64,000 nt of DNA from Sclerotiophoma versabilis (Eukaryota; Ascomycota; Dothideomycetes; Pleosporales; Didymellaceae), in the NCBI GenBank assembly GCA_012274445.1, contig JAAROD010000080.1:1612001-1676000 (forward strand), written 5' to 3'. The position numbers were made by a program, and so were the translations under genes. The notes under the pieces are model-generated. The model had not been told where the DNA came from, did not search any database, and was given only the letters and a program-made list of their open reading frames with translations. How positions within the stretch are numbered: the stretch's first letter is position 1; each line of letters opens with the position of its first letter. Below, piece by piece: positions 45,939-56,883 of the stretch.

Positions 45939-46677
45939 GGTGGATAGTAGCGACTGCAAGATACGAGTCGTGTCGGTGTAGAACTACGGTGGATCTGGGT
46001 AGTCCTGTGTGGGTCGAGAAGGTTATATGGCGAGGATGCAAGGCGGCTATGTAAACAGTCCGTGCAGAGTGGGCTTGCACCACTCAAAACGCTGCGTCAT
46101 TGGGTGGGTCGCTGCGAAGCGCTGCTTGAAGCCGCATCAATGGCAAGACGGTGTCGCAAATGTTGTGATTGTAAACACAGCAGTCAAGCAGCAGTCATGT
46201 ATTGAGCCGCTTCCGCTGCTTCTTGGTGCAACCATGCAGCTTGGCTTGCTGTGCTAAGCAGGGCGTTGGTGAGGGAGGATGAGAAGGCCTGTCTCTGAAC
46301 ATGAAGTGCTTAGCCTCATAAAAGAACCGCTTCCTCTTACCTCTTCTGAGTCATAAGAAAGACGATTGTAGTAACACAACAGAGTAGTTACAGGTGGCTG
46401 TTCTGGCTACCAATGTCGTTTGAAGGACTACAGTAGAGTTGCAGCAAAGAGTGTAATCTAGATGTAATCTCCGTGATCTTGACAGCTCATGATTCGGTGG
46501 TAGCCACACCTGCTCTGGAACTTGCTTGTGTCTGCACTCGAATTGATTGGCAGCCTGAATGCAGCACGGAAGTCCATAGCATAGTACTCCTCTTCGGCTT
46601 CCTCCGGGTATCGTCCTCCTTCGCTGCATCTCAGCACCTTCCCCTCAATCTTGCGTCCTGCACACATGCTTCTCCAG
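45939..46677. other. Intergenic region
   Basis: Upstream region of the disordered-protein gene and 3' flank of the DUF3602 gene. Nothing is recognised. Confidence 0.5.
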
Positions 46678-47224
46678 CTACCAGCCTCTCCCTCCCTTCT
46701 GCATCCCAAACACTGCCTTCCCTGGACTCTGCAGTCCACCCGCTACCGCCTCAGCATTCCTTTCAATCTCCTCCCTCCTCCTCTGCTCATCCTCCTTCTC
46801 CTTCCTCCACATCTCTTCACTCTTCCACACCATATTCCCTGCGCCGCCCCTTCCCTGCCTTGCAACGGGCAGCTCCTGTCCCTCCGGCGTCCACGGCTTG
46901 CTCACGTTCGGCGTGGCATTTGTGGGCGGAGCGGTCGACTCGGCTGCCGTTTGCTGGGAAAATGTGCCTTCTTTTTGCAACGTCTTAGGCTGGAACCAAT
47001 TTCCTGCGCCGCCGCGGCCCATGTGTGCGTAGTCTTGCGAAGCGGTGGACGAGGTCTGAGAGGGTGCTGATGGGGTCGTGGAGGGTGGATTGGCAGCTTC
47101 AACGTCCTAGGTGGTTGTCAGACATACGTCGGGTGCGTTCAGAGTTGCGATCGCATACCTCTGCATCTTTCTTGCTTGTTGCGGTGGCTTGCGCGATGTT
47201 GCCTGCTCCGCCACGGCCGTACAT
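46678..47224 (-). CDS. DUF3602 protein with GRGGAGN repeats
   Basis: Minus-strand exons 47159-47224 and 46678-47106 with a 52-nt intron give 164 residues. The motif GRGGAGN occurs three times (residues 3-9, near 50, and near 107), the defining signature of the fungal DUF3602 family. That family includes yeast Par32, a TORC1-dependent phosphoprotein. The first exon (MYGRGGAGNIAQATATSKKDAE) starts almost at the first repeat. The C-terminal third is a charged helix (WRKEKEDEQRRREEIERNAE). By family analogy it may act in nitrogen/TOR signalling, but only the repeat is diagnostic. Confidence 0.85.
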
Positions 47225-47804
47225 GTTGTGTAGTCAAAGATGCTGTTGCGGTGTGGGAGTCGCGATCAGGCGTCAGAAACAAGCTCAAAAGAGCGATATG
47301 GTGTCTGAAGTAATTTCGAGGGTTGTGTAGATGGCTACTGCTGCTGCTTTGGGTGGGGCGTACATCTTCATGTGTGAGGAGTACCCGAGGGTCCGGACAT
47401 GATAACAACGTGGGGAAGGCTTGTCTAGACGGTCCGCCCACGGAACTTGTGTCAAGAATGTGGGGTTTGGAAATGGTCAAGGACTTGGCAGGAGATAAGC
47501 ACGTCTAAGAACACTACAAAAGACCACACAGAGCATGAGACGTGCGTAAAATAGTTCATGTTGAACAATGGGGAATCTTTCAATTCGAACACTACTAGAG
47601 TGTGTCGAGATAATCATAAAACTTGAACAAGCCGTTCATGGTATAACCCTTGTAGAGACTGTTGAAGACAAGAAGCAACAATCACACAATGCCAGTGCGA
47701 CAACAAACCCGTCACCAATCCGATATGCCAATCGGGTACCTTTCTGGTAATACACCGCAACGCCAATTGAACTCCGACAACACTTGTACCTCCCGATTGG
47801 AGAC
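47225..47804. other. Intergenic region between DUF3602 gene and pacC
   Basis: Upstream region of the DUF3602 gene and 3' flank of pacC. No gene is seen. Confidence 0.5.
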
Positions 47805-49723
47805 TTACTCCCGGCCTTCTTGCACTGCGCGAAGGACTGGATAAAGGTTGTGCTCGTCGTCATCCTCGATAGCGCGGTGCTCTTCCTTGACTTCGTTGCC
47901 CTCCTCGTCAACGTAATCGCGAGAGTCGAGACGCTCCTTGAGCCAAGCCCTAAGCCTCTCAATCACGCGGATGTTCTCCACCCAGTTTTGAGAGTCGTTT
48001 GGTGTTTCTGTAGGAGTATCGGACACAACACTAGGCGAGCGGAGAGCAGGGTCAACCTTAGGAGAGTGGATAGCCAGCTGGTTGACATCGTGGTGCAGGT
48101 TGTCTTGCTCAGAGTTGCGGCGGGACTTAGATGAACCGTCAGAGCCAGTGTCCATCTCATCACTCCCCCTTCGGTCGGGTGCAGCCTTCTGGAGCAGGTT
48201 ACCAGAGAACCTCCGGCGACCATCAGCGTCAAAAGCAGGGGCAAGACCGGATGAGGGAGCGGCAGCAGACATGTCAGACATGGCGCTAACTGATGGAAGT
48301 GTGGGGTACATGCTACTAATGGAAGATCTTGAAGTAGGAGAGACACCGCTGGAAGAGTGAGTAGCACCGGGCGAGTGCTGAGAGCTGTAAGACAGTACGC
48401 TGGAAGCAGGAGTCAGAGCCGGTGTGTCGTTGGCGGCAGCCGTGGCGTGAGAGGACTGAGACTGGCTGCTCGACAGACCAGGCGGCGAGTGACTTGAGCG
48501 GTAGCCTCCGGCGCCAGTGTGAACATAGTGAGCTCCGGCTTGCTGAACACCAGCAGCTGCGGCATGGTTGGGATTCTCATAGACAGTGCTCTGAAGCTGC
48601 TCCAAGAACTGATCAATGTTCAAAAGATCGCTCTTGGTCCTCAGGTTAGGCAGGGGTAGCGAGTAGGGGTGGTGCATCGGGGGATGCGAGGCCTGGGCGA
48701 CCATTGCGCCACCGTGGCCATACTCGGACATGCCGGAGGATTGGTAGCCGCCGAGAACGGGGAGCTGAACACCCTGAAGGCCCATCAGACGCTGGCCAAC
48801 ATCATAGTAGGTGGAGGGATCAATGGCACGGCGTTTGGCATCGCCGAAGAACTCGTTCAAAGCGTCATATGCTGCACGCTTACGGATCTCGTAGTCGTTG
48901 GTAAGCTGCTGTGTCTGGTTGACAGCATAGTAAACAGGGCCATATGCGGAGTTCTGGGGTGGGCCTCCATAGAATCCGGCAGGGGCGCCTCCAGGATGTT
49001 GCTGGCCATAACCTCCATTGGCTCCAAGGGCACCATCAGGATACTGGTATCCACTTGCTGTAGCGGCAAGTGCCTGCAAGTCAGCAACGACTGTGACACT
49101 GTTAGACACAGAAAGAGAGACATTCGATATAGGGTCACTTACGCTTACCGCTCTGACCTGGGTAGCCTCCCGCACCGTGAGGACCACCTCGGTTGGGCTC
49201 TGGTGAGCGAAGCAAGACAGAGTCGTCGGCATGAGTCTTGACGTGCTTCTTCAAATCCTGAGGTCGCTTGAAAGCCTTGCCGCAGAAGTCACATTTGTGC
49301 GGCTTCAACGGGACGTGAACACGGATGTGAGACGTGATGTGGTCACGTTTAACAGTCGTAGTCCGGCAGTTACCCCACTGGCAGGTCAAGTTAAGGTTGT
49401 TGGTGCTCTTGCGACCAACATGGCGTTCACAGACGTGGTCCTGATTGAAGTTCAGCATCGATGTAACGACCGAGGAAAGGCAGGTGTGGACTTACGTAAA
49501 GCTGCTCAGCAGAAGGCAGACGCTCGCCGCAAGATTGCCACTGGCAGACAAGCTGGTCGCCGCCTGAGTTTGCAACAGACGCAGGAGTTGGCGCGTTCTG
49601 TTGAGTGGGAGTGCCCAAAGGCTGCTGCTGTGGTGTTGTGGCCGCAGCCGCCACGGGTGCTTGTTGTTCGACGCTGCTCATGCTTGGCAGCAGAGATGCT
49701 ATTTGACTCTGTAGTGAAGACAC
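47805..49723 (-). CDS. pacC: pH-response transcription factor PacC/Rim101
   Basis: Minus-strand exons 49496-49723, 49143-49440 and 47805-49090, with introns of 55 and 52 nt, give 603 residues. Three C2H2 fingers span residues 60-146: Cys60/Cys65/His78/His83, Cys96/Cys101/His110/His114, and Cys126/Cys129/His142/His146. The first intron splits finger 1. Finger 3 reads KCDFCGKAFKRPQDLKKHVKTHADD, listed here only as its landmark ends KCDFC and HVKTHADD. Downstream are YDALNEFFGDAKRR (NLS region) and the signalling-protease box around YSLPLPNLRTKSDLLNID. The acidic C-terminus ends in a conserved helix (WLKERLDSRDYVDEE). In this family alkaline pH triggers proteolysis of the C-terminus to yield an activator of alkaline genes and repressor of acid genes. 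Candidate PacC sites upstream suggest autoregulation. Confidence 0.96.
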
Positions 49724-49949
49724 GATGATTGATGGCGCGAACGTATCTCGTTCAGCGCAAAAGAAAGAGTGGATTTACAAGAGTAGGCTTGGGGTGAGGA
49801 GCGAGTCCTTGGGTTACAGTAATAAGAGGGAGGAGAAGGCGCCGAGCTTTGAGCATGAGGACGGGGGCCACGGCAGATTATGAGAAAGAGCGTCCGCAGC
49901 GGAATCCAAGAAAATCCTGCGCGGCGCCCAGATGGCGAATCAACCATGC

Positions 49950-49955
49950 GCCAAG
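49950..49955 (+). promoter_or_regulatory. Candidate PacC binding site (GCCAAG)
   Basis: Consensus GCCARG, 227 bp upstream of the pacC start codon. Confidence 0.45.
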
Positions 49956-49974
49956 GGCGCTAGTTCTTAGCCCA

Positions 49975-49980
49975 CTTGGC
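49975..49980 (-). promoter_or_regulatory. Candidate PacC binding site (GCCAAG on minus strand)
   Basis: CTTGGC on the plus strand, 20 bp from the preceding site in opposite orientation, about 250 bp upstream of pacC. Confidence 0.45.
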
Positions 49981-50215
49981 TGACCATGCCCGTTGCAGCA
50001 CCGCAACAGCCCTCAACCTGAGTCCGGCCCTTTGGCCGCACGCTCGCTTCCCGCCGAATGTCCATTCGATACGTGTGATGCGCACGTTTCCCAGGCCCAG
50101 CAGCCGTCTGCGAGTGCCACAAGCCTGCAGTCAAAGCACTGGTCAGGGCGTGCAGCGATGTTGGGATCTCATTTCGAGCGGAATTTCTTGGTCGTTCGTT
50201 TGTCTTGGTTACTCT

Positions 50216-50221
50216 CTTGGC
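50216..50221 (-). promoter_or_regulatory. Candidate PacC binding site (GCCAAG on minus strand)
   Basis: CTTGGC on the plus strand, about 490 bp upstream of pacC. A further match lies at 50695-50700. Confidence 0.35.
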
Positions 50222-52831
50222 CGGGCGGAAGTCTTGTCGCCGACACGCTGAACGTCGCGCCTTCTAAACGACGCAAGGTGCGTCGCAATCAGCGAGGCTG
50301 TCGAATCGGTTTGAGGAAGCATCCTTGCGCTTTCCCTGCGCTTTCCTTGCGCTTTCCAGAAGAGGGAGGTGGCCATTTCCATCGACCCAACATTGACTGC
50401 CTCCCTACCCATCTTGCCCAAATCGCTCTTTTCTCAGTCAAACGCATCCTCAAATGCCGCCAATAATATCCGGTGTCCCTGTTTCGTGTAGCCAGCCGAG
50501 GGGTAGTCAGCCATCCGCGTGGTCTGCTGATGGGGGAACGGGAGCAAGAGAGGCTGCGCAGCCCTGGTGCTGACGAGTGACAGCAGTTCTGCCCTGTGTG
50601 AACCGACCACCGTCATCACACTCCCTTTGACTGCGTTCACCAAGGCGAGCATGGCGACCCCGAGCACAATTGCCAGCCCCATGATCCCGCTCGTCTTGGC
50701 CGCTTTCTCCGCAAAGTGCCAAGTGCCTAGACTCCTGGTTTCTTGTAGCCAAGACCTGAGCGAATTTCGGTCATTGAGGCTGTGCAAATCCAGGAGAACC
50801 CGCATGGCTGATTTGCGTCTCTTCATTTGCTCTTTTCCACAAGCTGCGACGTATCAATATATAGGTCAATTTGCATCTACCAACTCGTCACCACGAATAG
50901 TTAACGGAAGAGAACAACTATCGGCTGTCTCTAACCGCGACGTCTGTCAAAGTGCAGTGCGAATGCTCGCCTCTCCGGCTTGACATCATATCAGATGCCG
51001 CGACTTCAACTTGGTTCTCTGCTGTATCGAACTTCGACTGGCAGCCCATCTCACTCACTAGCTCGCTTATACTCTGTGATGGCGTGCAAGTAATTGCCAT
51101 ACACATCGCCTACTGCAGGGCGAATTTCAGCAACGACACCACCATAGTGTGATCGTATTGTGGTATGCCACATCAATCTGCATGTAGCGCACGTGTGCGG
51201 CTAACACCACACTTCTCCTTCGCCTGGTGGGTTGACATCTCAGGTCACCATTCAAACGGGCTGGAGGAGTAAGCGGGAAGCAGGATGAAGTCATACCTTG
51301 GCACTTCCTAACTTTCAGCAGACCTCAGCAAGCGCCCTGAAATTACTTCGTCCTCGCCGACCATAACTGGAGATCATAGCTGACCAAACAAATAACATCA
51401 CCAGTCACTATGCCCTTATTCCTGCAAACAGTATCCAAGACCAGCTTGGGTCACAGTATGTTGAGCCACACGCAGCAGTGGCACCGCCACAACCCGAAGG
51501 TAAAGATGCAAGCAGGTACGATGACGAGGGCCATAGGGTTAAGGGCTTAACTGACACATTCCAAGAGCGCGGACGCCTTGGTGCATGTTGTGTAACTTGA
51601 TCGATTTCTGGTCTCTTGTCCCGCATTCCCCACATCTTCCAAGACACGACCGGGACGAGCGGAACTCTGCCAAGCGTCAACAACAAGTAGGAACAAGGCG
51701 TGCGTGCGTGAACATGATGCTCGGGCCCAGGTTGGGACGCGCGGGCACCGAACGGTGTCGTTGCACCGACGCTTTTTCGACGTGAAACTGAAATGGACGT
51801 GCACGTTCGACTCTCTCCAAAAACAGATCTCGTAAAGAAATGTGAGACCGCTATCTCGTTAATCTCTCCTCATTTCTCTCATCCTGAGTACGACATCATT
51901 GAACGACATTTCTTCGGATATCGGCAACGTCCTCTGCTGTGAAACCTGATTCTATTACGACCAGCGAACCTTTACACCTCTAAAGTTCAGTTGTGTAACT
52001 CCATCTAGTGCCCCAAGAAATTCCGCTGCATGTCAGCCTGGTCCAGAACATCAAGCTCAAAAATCACCTCGAAGCATATGTATACTACGAAAGCACGATG
52101 ACGGTGGAGGCTTGTGACATGCTCTTGGAAAGCCACATGTCACTGTAGACTAACGAGTATCACGCTTGGAGGAACGGCTATTTTGAGTGCATACAACGGA
52201 AAGACTAGGATGCCGGGCACAGGCAGTACTCATTATTGACTCACGGCATCCCGTGCCCGAGTGTATCTCCACGTGCTGCATTGGCAGAGACCTCATTGTT
52301 ACCCAGAATAACAAACAGTGAGGAAGAAATCACCGCTCAATGCAAAGCGAGAGAATTGCAACTTTGACGATCAGAACGAGAGTATGCGAGCTAGAAATCT
52401 GCCGAAGAATAGAGTCTCGAGGGAAGAAGGTGCAGGACACGCAGACATTAGTTAAGGTATGGGAGTATTGTCTCTAAACAGCTTCTAAGGGAGCAGACGA
52501 GCGTTAGTCAGCGCTCTGTCGAACCAGACCTGAATGCTCGAGGAGGCATTATGAAGAAGATATGATGCTTCAAAGTAGGAAGACTATGTGGCTCCTAAGA
52601 ACGAGGTCCCACGATCACTGCTACTCCATGTTGAGTATTGTGTATTCAGTGATGATATCCGTGTCATCTGCGACTGTAGCGGGATCTACAGCAGTTCTTT
52701 CTCTCAGATCGAGCGCGCGACTCAGACGCGAATAGCCGGGGATCCCGCTGGCTTTGTGTAGTAGTTCGCGCGCCTGTTCGTACCTTGCAGACTAACACTC
52801 ATTTTAGGTCGTCTTCCTCGAATTGTGAAGA

Positions 52832-52844
52832 GGGGGGGGGGGGG
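52832..52844. repeat. Poly-G run of 13 bases
   Basis: A homopolymer read directly in the long intergenic region between pacC and the xylanase gene. Confidence 0.85.
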
Positions 52845-53125
52845 CATATCCCTTGGTGGGACGGTGCCTCTTAAGGTACATTCGGCGTTGAATTAAGCCT
52901 TCATAGCTACTTGTGGAAAATATAGATTAGCCTCAGCGTCACATACAATATCAACATCGCCGTACTCACCGTTCTACCAACTGCACAAGCTCAATCACCG
53001 CACGCAGCTGTCATCTTCGAGCAACAGCCAATCATAATTCAGTCCTTCACATCATGGGAGCAGATTACAAAAGTGTGATTGATATATTAAATGTCATACT
53101 CTACAAGCTCCGTCTAACAGGTCTC

Positions 53126-54181
53126 TTACTTAGCAGCGGCCTTCAGCACATCAGCAACAGCATAGTATGCTGGCTTACGGCTAAAGTCCGAGTTGTAAAG
53201 GGTGGCATTGCCCTGACCAGGGAAGGTAGACGGCACCCAAGAGACGGGGTCCCAGAAGTCCCAGACTGTGACACCGACACACCTCTTCTCGTCAACACAC
53301 GCCTTAACTGAGTCAGCGTAGTTCTTCGCCTGGGTGGCCTGCTTGGTAGCATCGTCGGGCAACTGAGTGCGCACGTCGAGCTCCGTCAACGCGGTCTCAA
53401 GACCAAGAGACGTATACAGCTGCATTGCGGCGCGGATCTGGTCGTACGAGGGCGAGGAGCCAGTGATGAAGTGAGCCTGCAGACCGATGCCGTCGATGGG
53501 GATATTGCGCTGCTTGAAGTCCTTGACGAGCGCCTGCACGGCGAGCGTCTTGTTGTTCACTGTCTCCATGTTGTAGTCGTTGTAGTACAGCTTCGTGCCA
53601 GGCGCGGTGTACTTCCGAGCAAACTTGAAGGCGTACTCGATGTACGATGGCCCGATAGTGTCGAGCCAGATATCGCTGCGGTAAGTACCGTTGTCGTTGA
53701 AAGCCTCGTTCACGACATCCCAAGCGTAGCAGTCGTTGTAGTAGTGGCGGGCTTCGTTCTTGATGTGGTTTTCGAGGATGTCGATGAGCTCCTGCTTGCT
53801 CCACTTCTGGCTTGTTAGCCAGTTAGGAAGCTGCTGGTGCCACACGAAGTTGTGGCAGCGGCGCAGCTGTCCGGCTTTCTTAGAAGGCACGATGATCTGA
53901 TCGCCGAGAGTGTAGTTGAAGACATTGCGGGAGGGCTCGATGTTAACCCACTTCTGGCCGTTGGCGGGTGTGACTTGGCTGAACTCGGACTTGTTGAAGG
54001 CAATGTTGGTGTATTGCTTGTTGTCGAGCACGACGTTGTCAATGGCTGTGCCGAAGTACTTCAAGCCTGCCTTGCTGGCAAGGTCTGCAAGACCCGGAGC
54101 GGGCTTTGGCTTCTGAGAGGTGGGGGAGGTTGGCGAGGCAACAGCCAAAGGGACAAGGGAAAGAGCAAGAGTGACCTTCAT
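53126..54181 (-). CDS. Secreted endo-1,4-beta-xylanase, glycoside hydrolase family 10
   Basis: Single exon on the minus strand, 351 residues. Signal peptide MKVTLALSLVPLAVAS, then a short Pro/Ser/Lys-rich linker and one GH10 (beta/alpha)8 domain. The acid/base Glu159 lies in WDVVNEAFND and the nucleophile Glu267 in ALTELDVR. NFVWHQQLPNW and GVTVWDFWDPVSW are further family landmarks. No carbohydrate-binding module is present. The enzyme would cut the xylan backbone of plant hemicellulose outside the cell. The usual TPEN segment reads TPANGQKW, a variant outside the catalytic pair. A TATA-like element lies about 90 bp upstream, and two GGCTAA boxes lie about 720-765 bp upstream. Confidence 0.95.
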   Translation of the reverse strand: MKVTLALSLVPLAVASPTSPTSQKPKPAPGLADLASKAGLKYFGTAIDNVVLDNKQYTNIAFNKSEFSQVTPANGQKWVNIEPSRNVFNYTLGDQIIVPSKKAGQLRRCHNFVWHQQLPNWLTSQKWSKQELIDILENHIKNEARHYYNDCYAWDVVNEAFNDNGTYRSDIWLDTIGPSYIEYAFKFARKYTAPGTKLYYNDYNMETVNNKTLAVQALVKDFKQRNIPIDGIGLQAHFITGSSPSYDQIRAAMQLYTSLGLETALTELDVRTQLPDDATKQATQAKNYADSVKACVDEKRCVGVTVWDFWDPVSWVPSTFPGQGNATLYNSDFSRKPAYYAVADVLKAAAK

Positions 54182-54266
54182 TTTGACGATGAAACTTGAT
54201 AGTTAGTTGAGGAGGTAGTTGAGCTGTTGTCAGGGAGCTGATCTTTTCGTCACTGAGGATGCTCGT

Positions 54267-54277
54267 AATATAAATAC
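54267..54277 (-). promoter_or_regulatory. TATA-like element of the xylanase gene
   Basis: On the minus strand it reads TATTTATATTA, about 86-96 bp upstream of the start codon. Confidence 0.45.
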
Positions 54278-54900
54278 TCTCATGCGCCACAAGATGCACG
54301 CTTGGTCATGATAAGCAACGCCCAAGTCCCGGCAGTGCATCGTAAGCAATTCATCCGGAGCGTGCACATGGAGGTGACCCAAAGACTAGGCCAGGCGTGG
54401 ATCTTGTGGCTACGAGCAGAGGATCATCCTCTCCGAAGCAAGGTACATGACCTCTAGGCTGAGAAATGACCGATAAATCCGTTGGTCTATACCCATTGTA
54501 GCAAGCTCGAGGCGGTTGTTCCTGGCTTCAATATAAGCTCATTTAATATATCCGGGGTACAAACTTCGAGATGCGATATCCTAGAGGTCGCGGTAGAACA
54601 GTGCAGCTATTCTATTCACGAAAAGCGATCTAGCGCCACGGATCTGCAATAGATTTCAAGCAGACAGAGCTAGAGTATCTCAGATCATATACCTAAGTGG
54701 CATTGCTATCTTTTGGGCATCACGAAGTCTACTACAGGATGAACAAGCACAACAAGCATTCGGTTAAAAGAGAGCGGCAACGGCTACCCCGCAAACCTCC
54801 GTCACTCCGCGCGGAGGTTAGCGCACTGTCAAAATGGTTATTCTACGGGTGAAGGGCGAATATCGGTGTGAACGACTTGGGATGCACTAGTAGGGTAAAC

Positions 54901-54948
54901 GGCTAATTGCGAACTTTCTCGAAAACTGCGGCTCTTCTACATGGCTAA
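54901..54948 (+). promoter_or_regulatory. Two GGCTAA boxes (candidate XlnR/Xyr1 sites)
   Basis: GGCTAA occurs at 54901-54906 and 54943-54948, 42 bp apart. GGCTAA/GGCTAR is the binding consensus of the xylanase regulator XlnR. The pair is upstream of the xylanase gene but close to the 3' end of the nucleoside hydrolase gene. Confidence 0.35.
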
Positions 54949-55064
54949 GATCGCAAACCGGGGATGGCGAGTGCATGCGGCTGTTGTTCCTTACGTCTAT
55001 GATGCAACGGAAAATCCAAAAAGAGTTTTGTGGTGGCGAGGGAGATGTCGACAGACCTGCTCGC

Positions 55065-56355
55065 TCAGTCGATGCCAATAAAGACACCATCTCTTTCCAA
55101 GTCATCACGGGAGATGTGTGGCATCGGACTGACAGCATCTGCGCGCTTCAGAGCATCTTCTGTAAGCCCCCAGAACTTGTCAAGGTCAACACCTCTTGGA
55201 ATCCTACAGCCACCCTCGCCTGGGGGAAGTGCGGACACTTTTGTTCTACCAAGCTCTCCAACTTCAGACTGGATGAGAGAGTGGACACCTTCGGTGACGA
55301 CGTCGACACGGAAGCGCTCGCCATTCCTGTCGTCGAATATCTCGGGATAGATGGCTGCGGCGACGGCGAGAGGATCGTGCAAGGGTGGGCCTTCGGTGAT
55401 GGAAAAGACCTCGGCATATGTGCCGGCAAAGAAGGACATGATCTGGGCGAACAAGGCTCGTAGAGCAGACGGGACTCGTGTCGTGTCTACCTCGAAGCCC
55501 ACTCTTTGTCCGTAGAGCAAAGTGCGGCGAACTGGTTGTGTGCCAAGTACCTGATGGCTGAGGTCCAGCGGAATCAAGGTCGTCTTCGGCCGGAGCACCG
55601 GGTGCGAGAAGATGAAGTGAGATGCTTCAGGATCACAATAGATCTGCACCACATTAGCTGCATCCTTTTCCCTCACTCGCGACGGCGCCTCACATTGAAC
55701 TCAGCATATGCGGTCCAGTTGCCGAAGCGCTCCCCCTCCCCCTTCACCTTGCCCATTGGTGCACTCGTGAAGTTGTTGCCTACCGCGCCACCCATGATGC
55801 TCAGGCCCTTGATATGGCCAGCCAGATCTGTGAACTTCTGGAACAGCAGCCCAATATTGGTCAGTGTGCCCGTGGACACCAGCCATGCTGTGTTGGGTGG
55901 AGTCGCAATGAGGGCTCGATACATGGCCTCGAGGTGGTCGACATCGGTAGCGGCTGGTTCGACAGGCTGCGGCAGCAACGTCACGCCGTCCAGCCCGCTC
56001 TCGCCGTGGATGTCAGCCGCATGCACTGCATCGCGCACAATGGGCTTGGCAGCGCCCGAGTAGACCTTCACGTCGCGTCGTCCCAGGGCTTCTAATATGG
56101 CTCGTGTGTTGAACGTGGTCTGATCGAGGGCAGCGTTGCCGTGGACGGTGCTGACGCCTAGCAGTTCGACGCGCGGGTCATGGGCGCTGAGAAGGAGGGC
56201 ATATGCGTCCTAAGCACACAGTGAGCGACGGCAGCTGATGGCAGTGCACTGGTCCTACATCGTGGCCGGTGTCCTGGTAGTCGTCAATACGGGCGCTGGC
56301 AGAGTCGCGAGCGGTTACGGACACAGTCGAGCCAGAGCGGGATTCTTGAAGACAT
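55065..56355 (-). CDS. Inosine/uridine-preferring nucleoside hydrolase
   Basis: Minus-strand exons 56323-56355, 56259-56273, 55694-56209 and 55065-55643, with introns of 49, 49 and 50 nt, give 380 residues. The spliced start reads MSSRIPLWLDCDTGHDDAYA, whose D-x-D-x-G-H-D-D is the calcium-binding active-site motif. GVSTVHGNAALDQTT, IVSTGTLTNIGLL-like (here WLVSTGTLTNIGLLF), MGGAVGNNFTSAP and AEFNIYCDPEASHF follow in family order. The enzyme cleaves nucleosides to base and ribose in purine/pyrimidine salvage. The second exon is only 15 nt (GAC to GAT) and carries five residues of the active-site motif. Without splicing, that region reads as an unrelated long frame, so automatic gene callers could misplace the start. 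Confidence 0.88.
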
Positions 56356-56883
56356 AATGGACAGACAATGACCAATATCGCAGCAAGTCCGGATTGAGGC
56401 AGCTGTACACAGAAGGCGCGAATGCAGGGTCCAGCCACGTTTGGCGGGGTTGAGGCTGGGTCAATGAGGGCGGGTGCCGCCGCTAGCTGACGAACGCGGA
56501 ATCGGGGACCTTTGACAGGCGCCTCGCCATTGATCCTGAATCCGCACTGCCTTCCACAACATGTGTTCCTCTCAGTGATCCGGGACAAACTCAGTGCAAG
56601 CAGTCTGGCTTTGTGCGATGTGTCCTTGCCGGTCGGTGAGCAAGTTCTGACAAAGTTCGGCGCTATCAGTGACCGCTTCAGTCCGAGCACGCAAACTACT
56701 TTCGTCAGCTTCATGCACGTTACGCCAATCTCACCACCAGCTGCACGTCTTTCTCCTTAACTATTCATCAACGTGCGTCACCTGCCTTTGTGGTGCTCGG
56801 TGTCTCAGACGCCCGGACATCTGGACGTGAAGATATATGCCACATTGCACCTCTTCCGTCTGTCACATTTCCGCCAATTCATC
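56356..56883. other. Divergent promoter between nucleoside hydrolase and ferric reductase genes
   Basis: A shared 528-bp upstream region. A minus-strand open frame (to 56714) crosses it but is the unspliced extension of the nucleoside hydrolase 5' region and has no family match. Confidence 0.5.

Larger units (their letters stand above)
49724..53125. other. 3.4-kb intergenic region
   Basis: This region holds the pacC promoter (candidate PacC sites) and then about 2.5 kb without a recognised gene. A minus-strand frame at 50434-50826 (130 codons) has one hydrophobic segment (SGIMGLAIVLGVAMLALVNAV), but nothing else supports it. A run of 13 G lies at 52832-52844. Confidence 0.45.
54182..55064. 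other. Xylanase promoter region
   Basis: This is the upstream region of the xylanase gene and the 3' flank of the nucleoside hydrolase gene. It contains the TATA-like element and two GGCTAA boxes. No gene is seen. Confidence 0.5.

Noticed and set aside
56178..56714. 178-codon minus-strand frame across the nucleoside hydrolase 5' region
   Set aside because: It lacks the family start; only the spliced reading gives the PLWLDCDTGHDD motif, so this frame is partly intron and upstream sequence.
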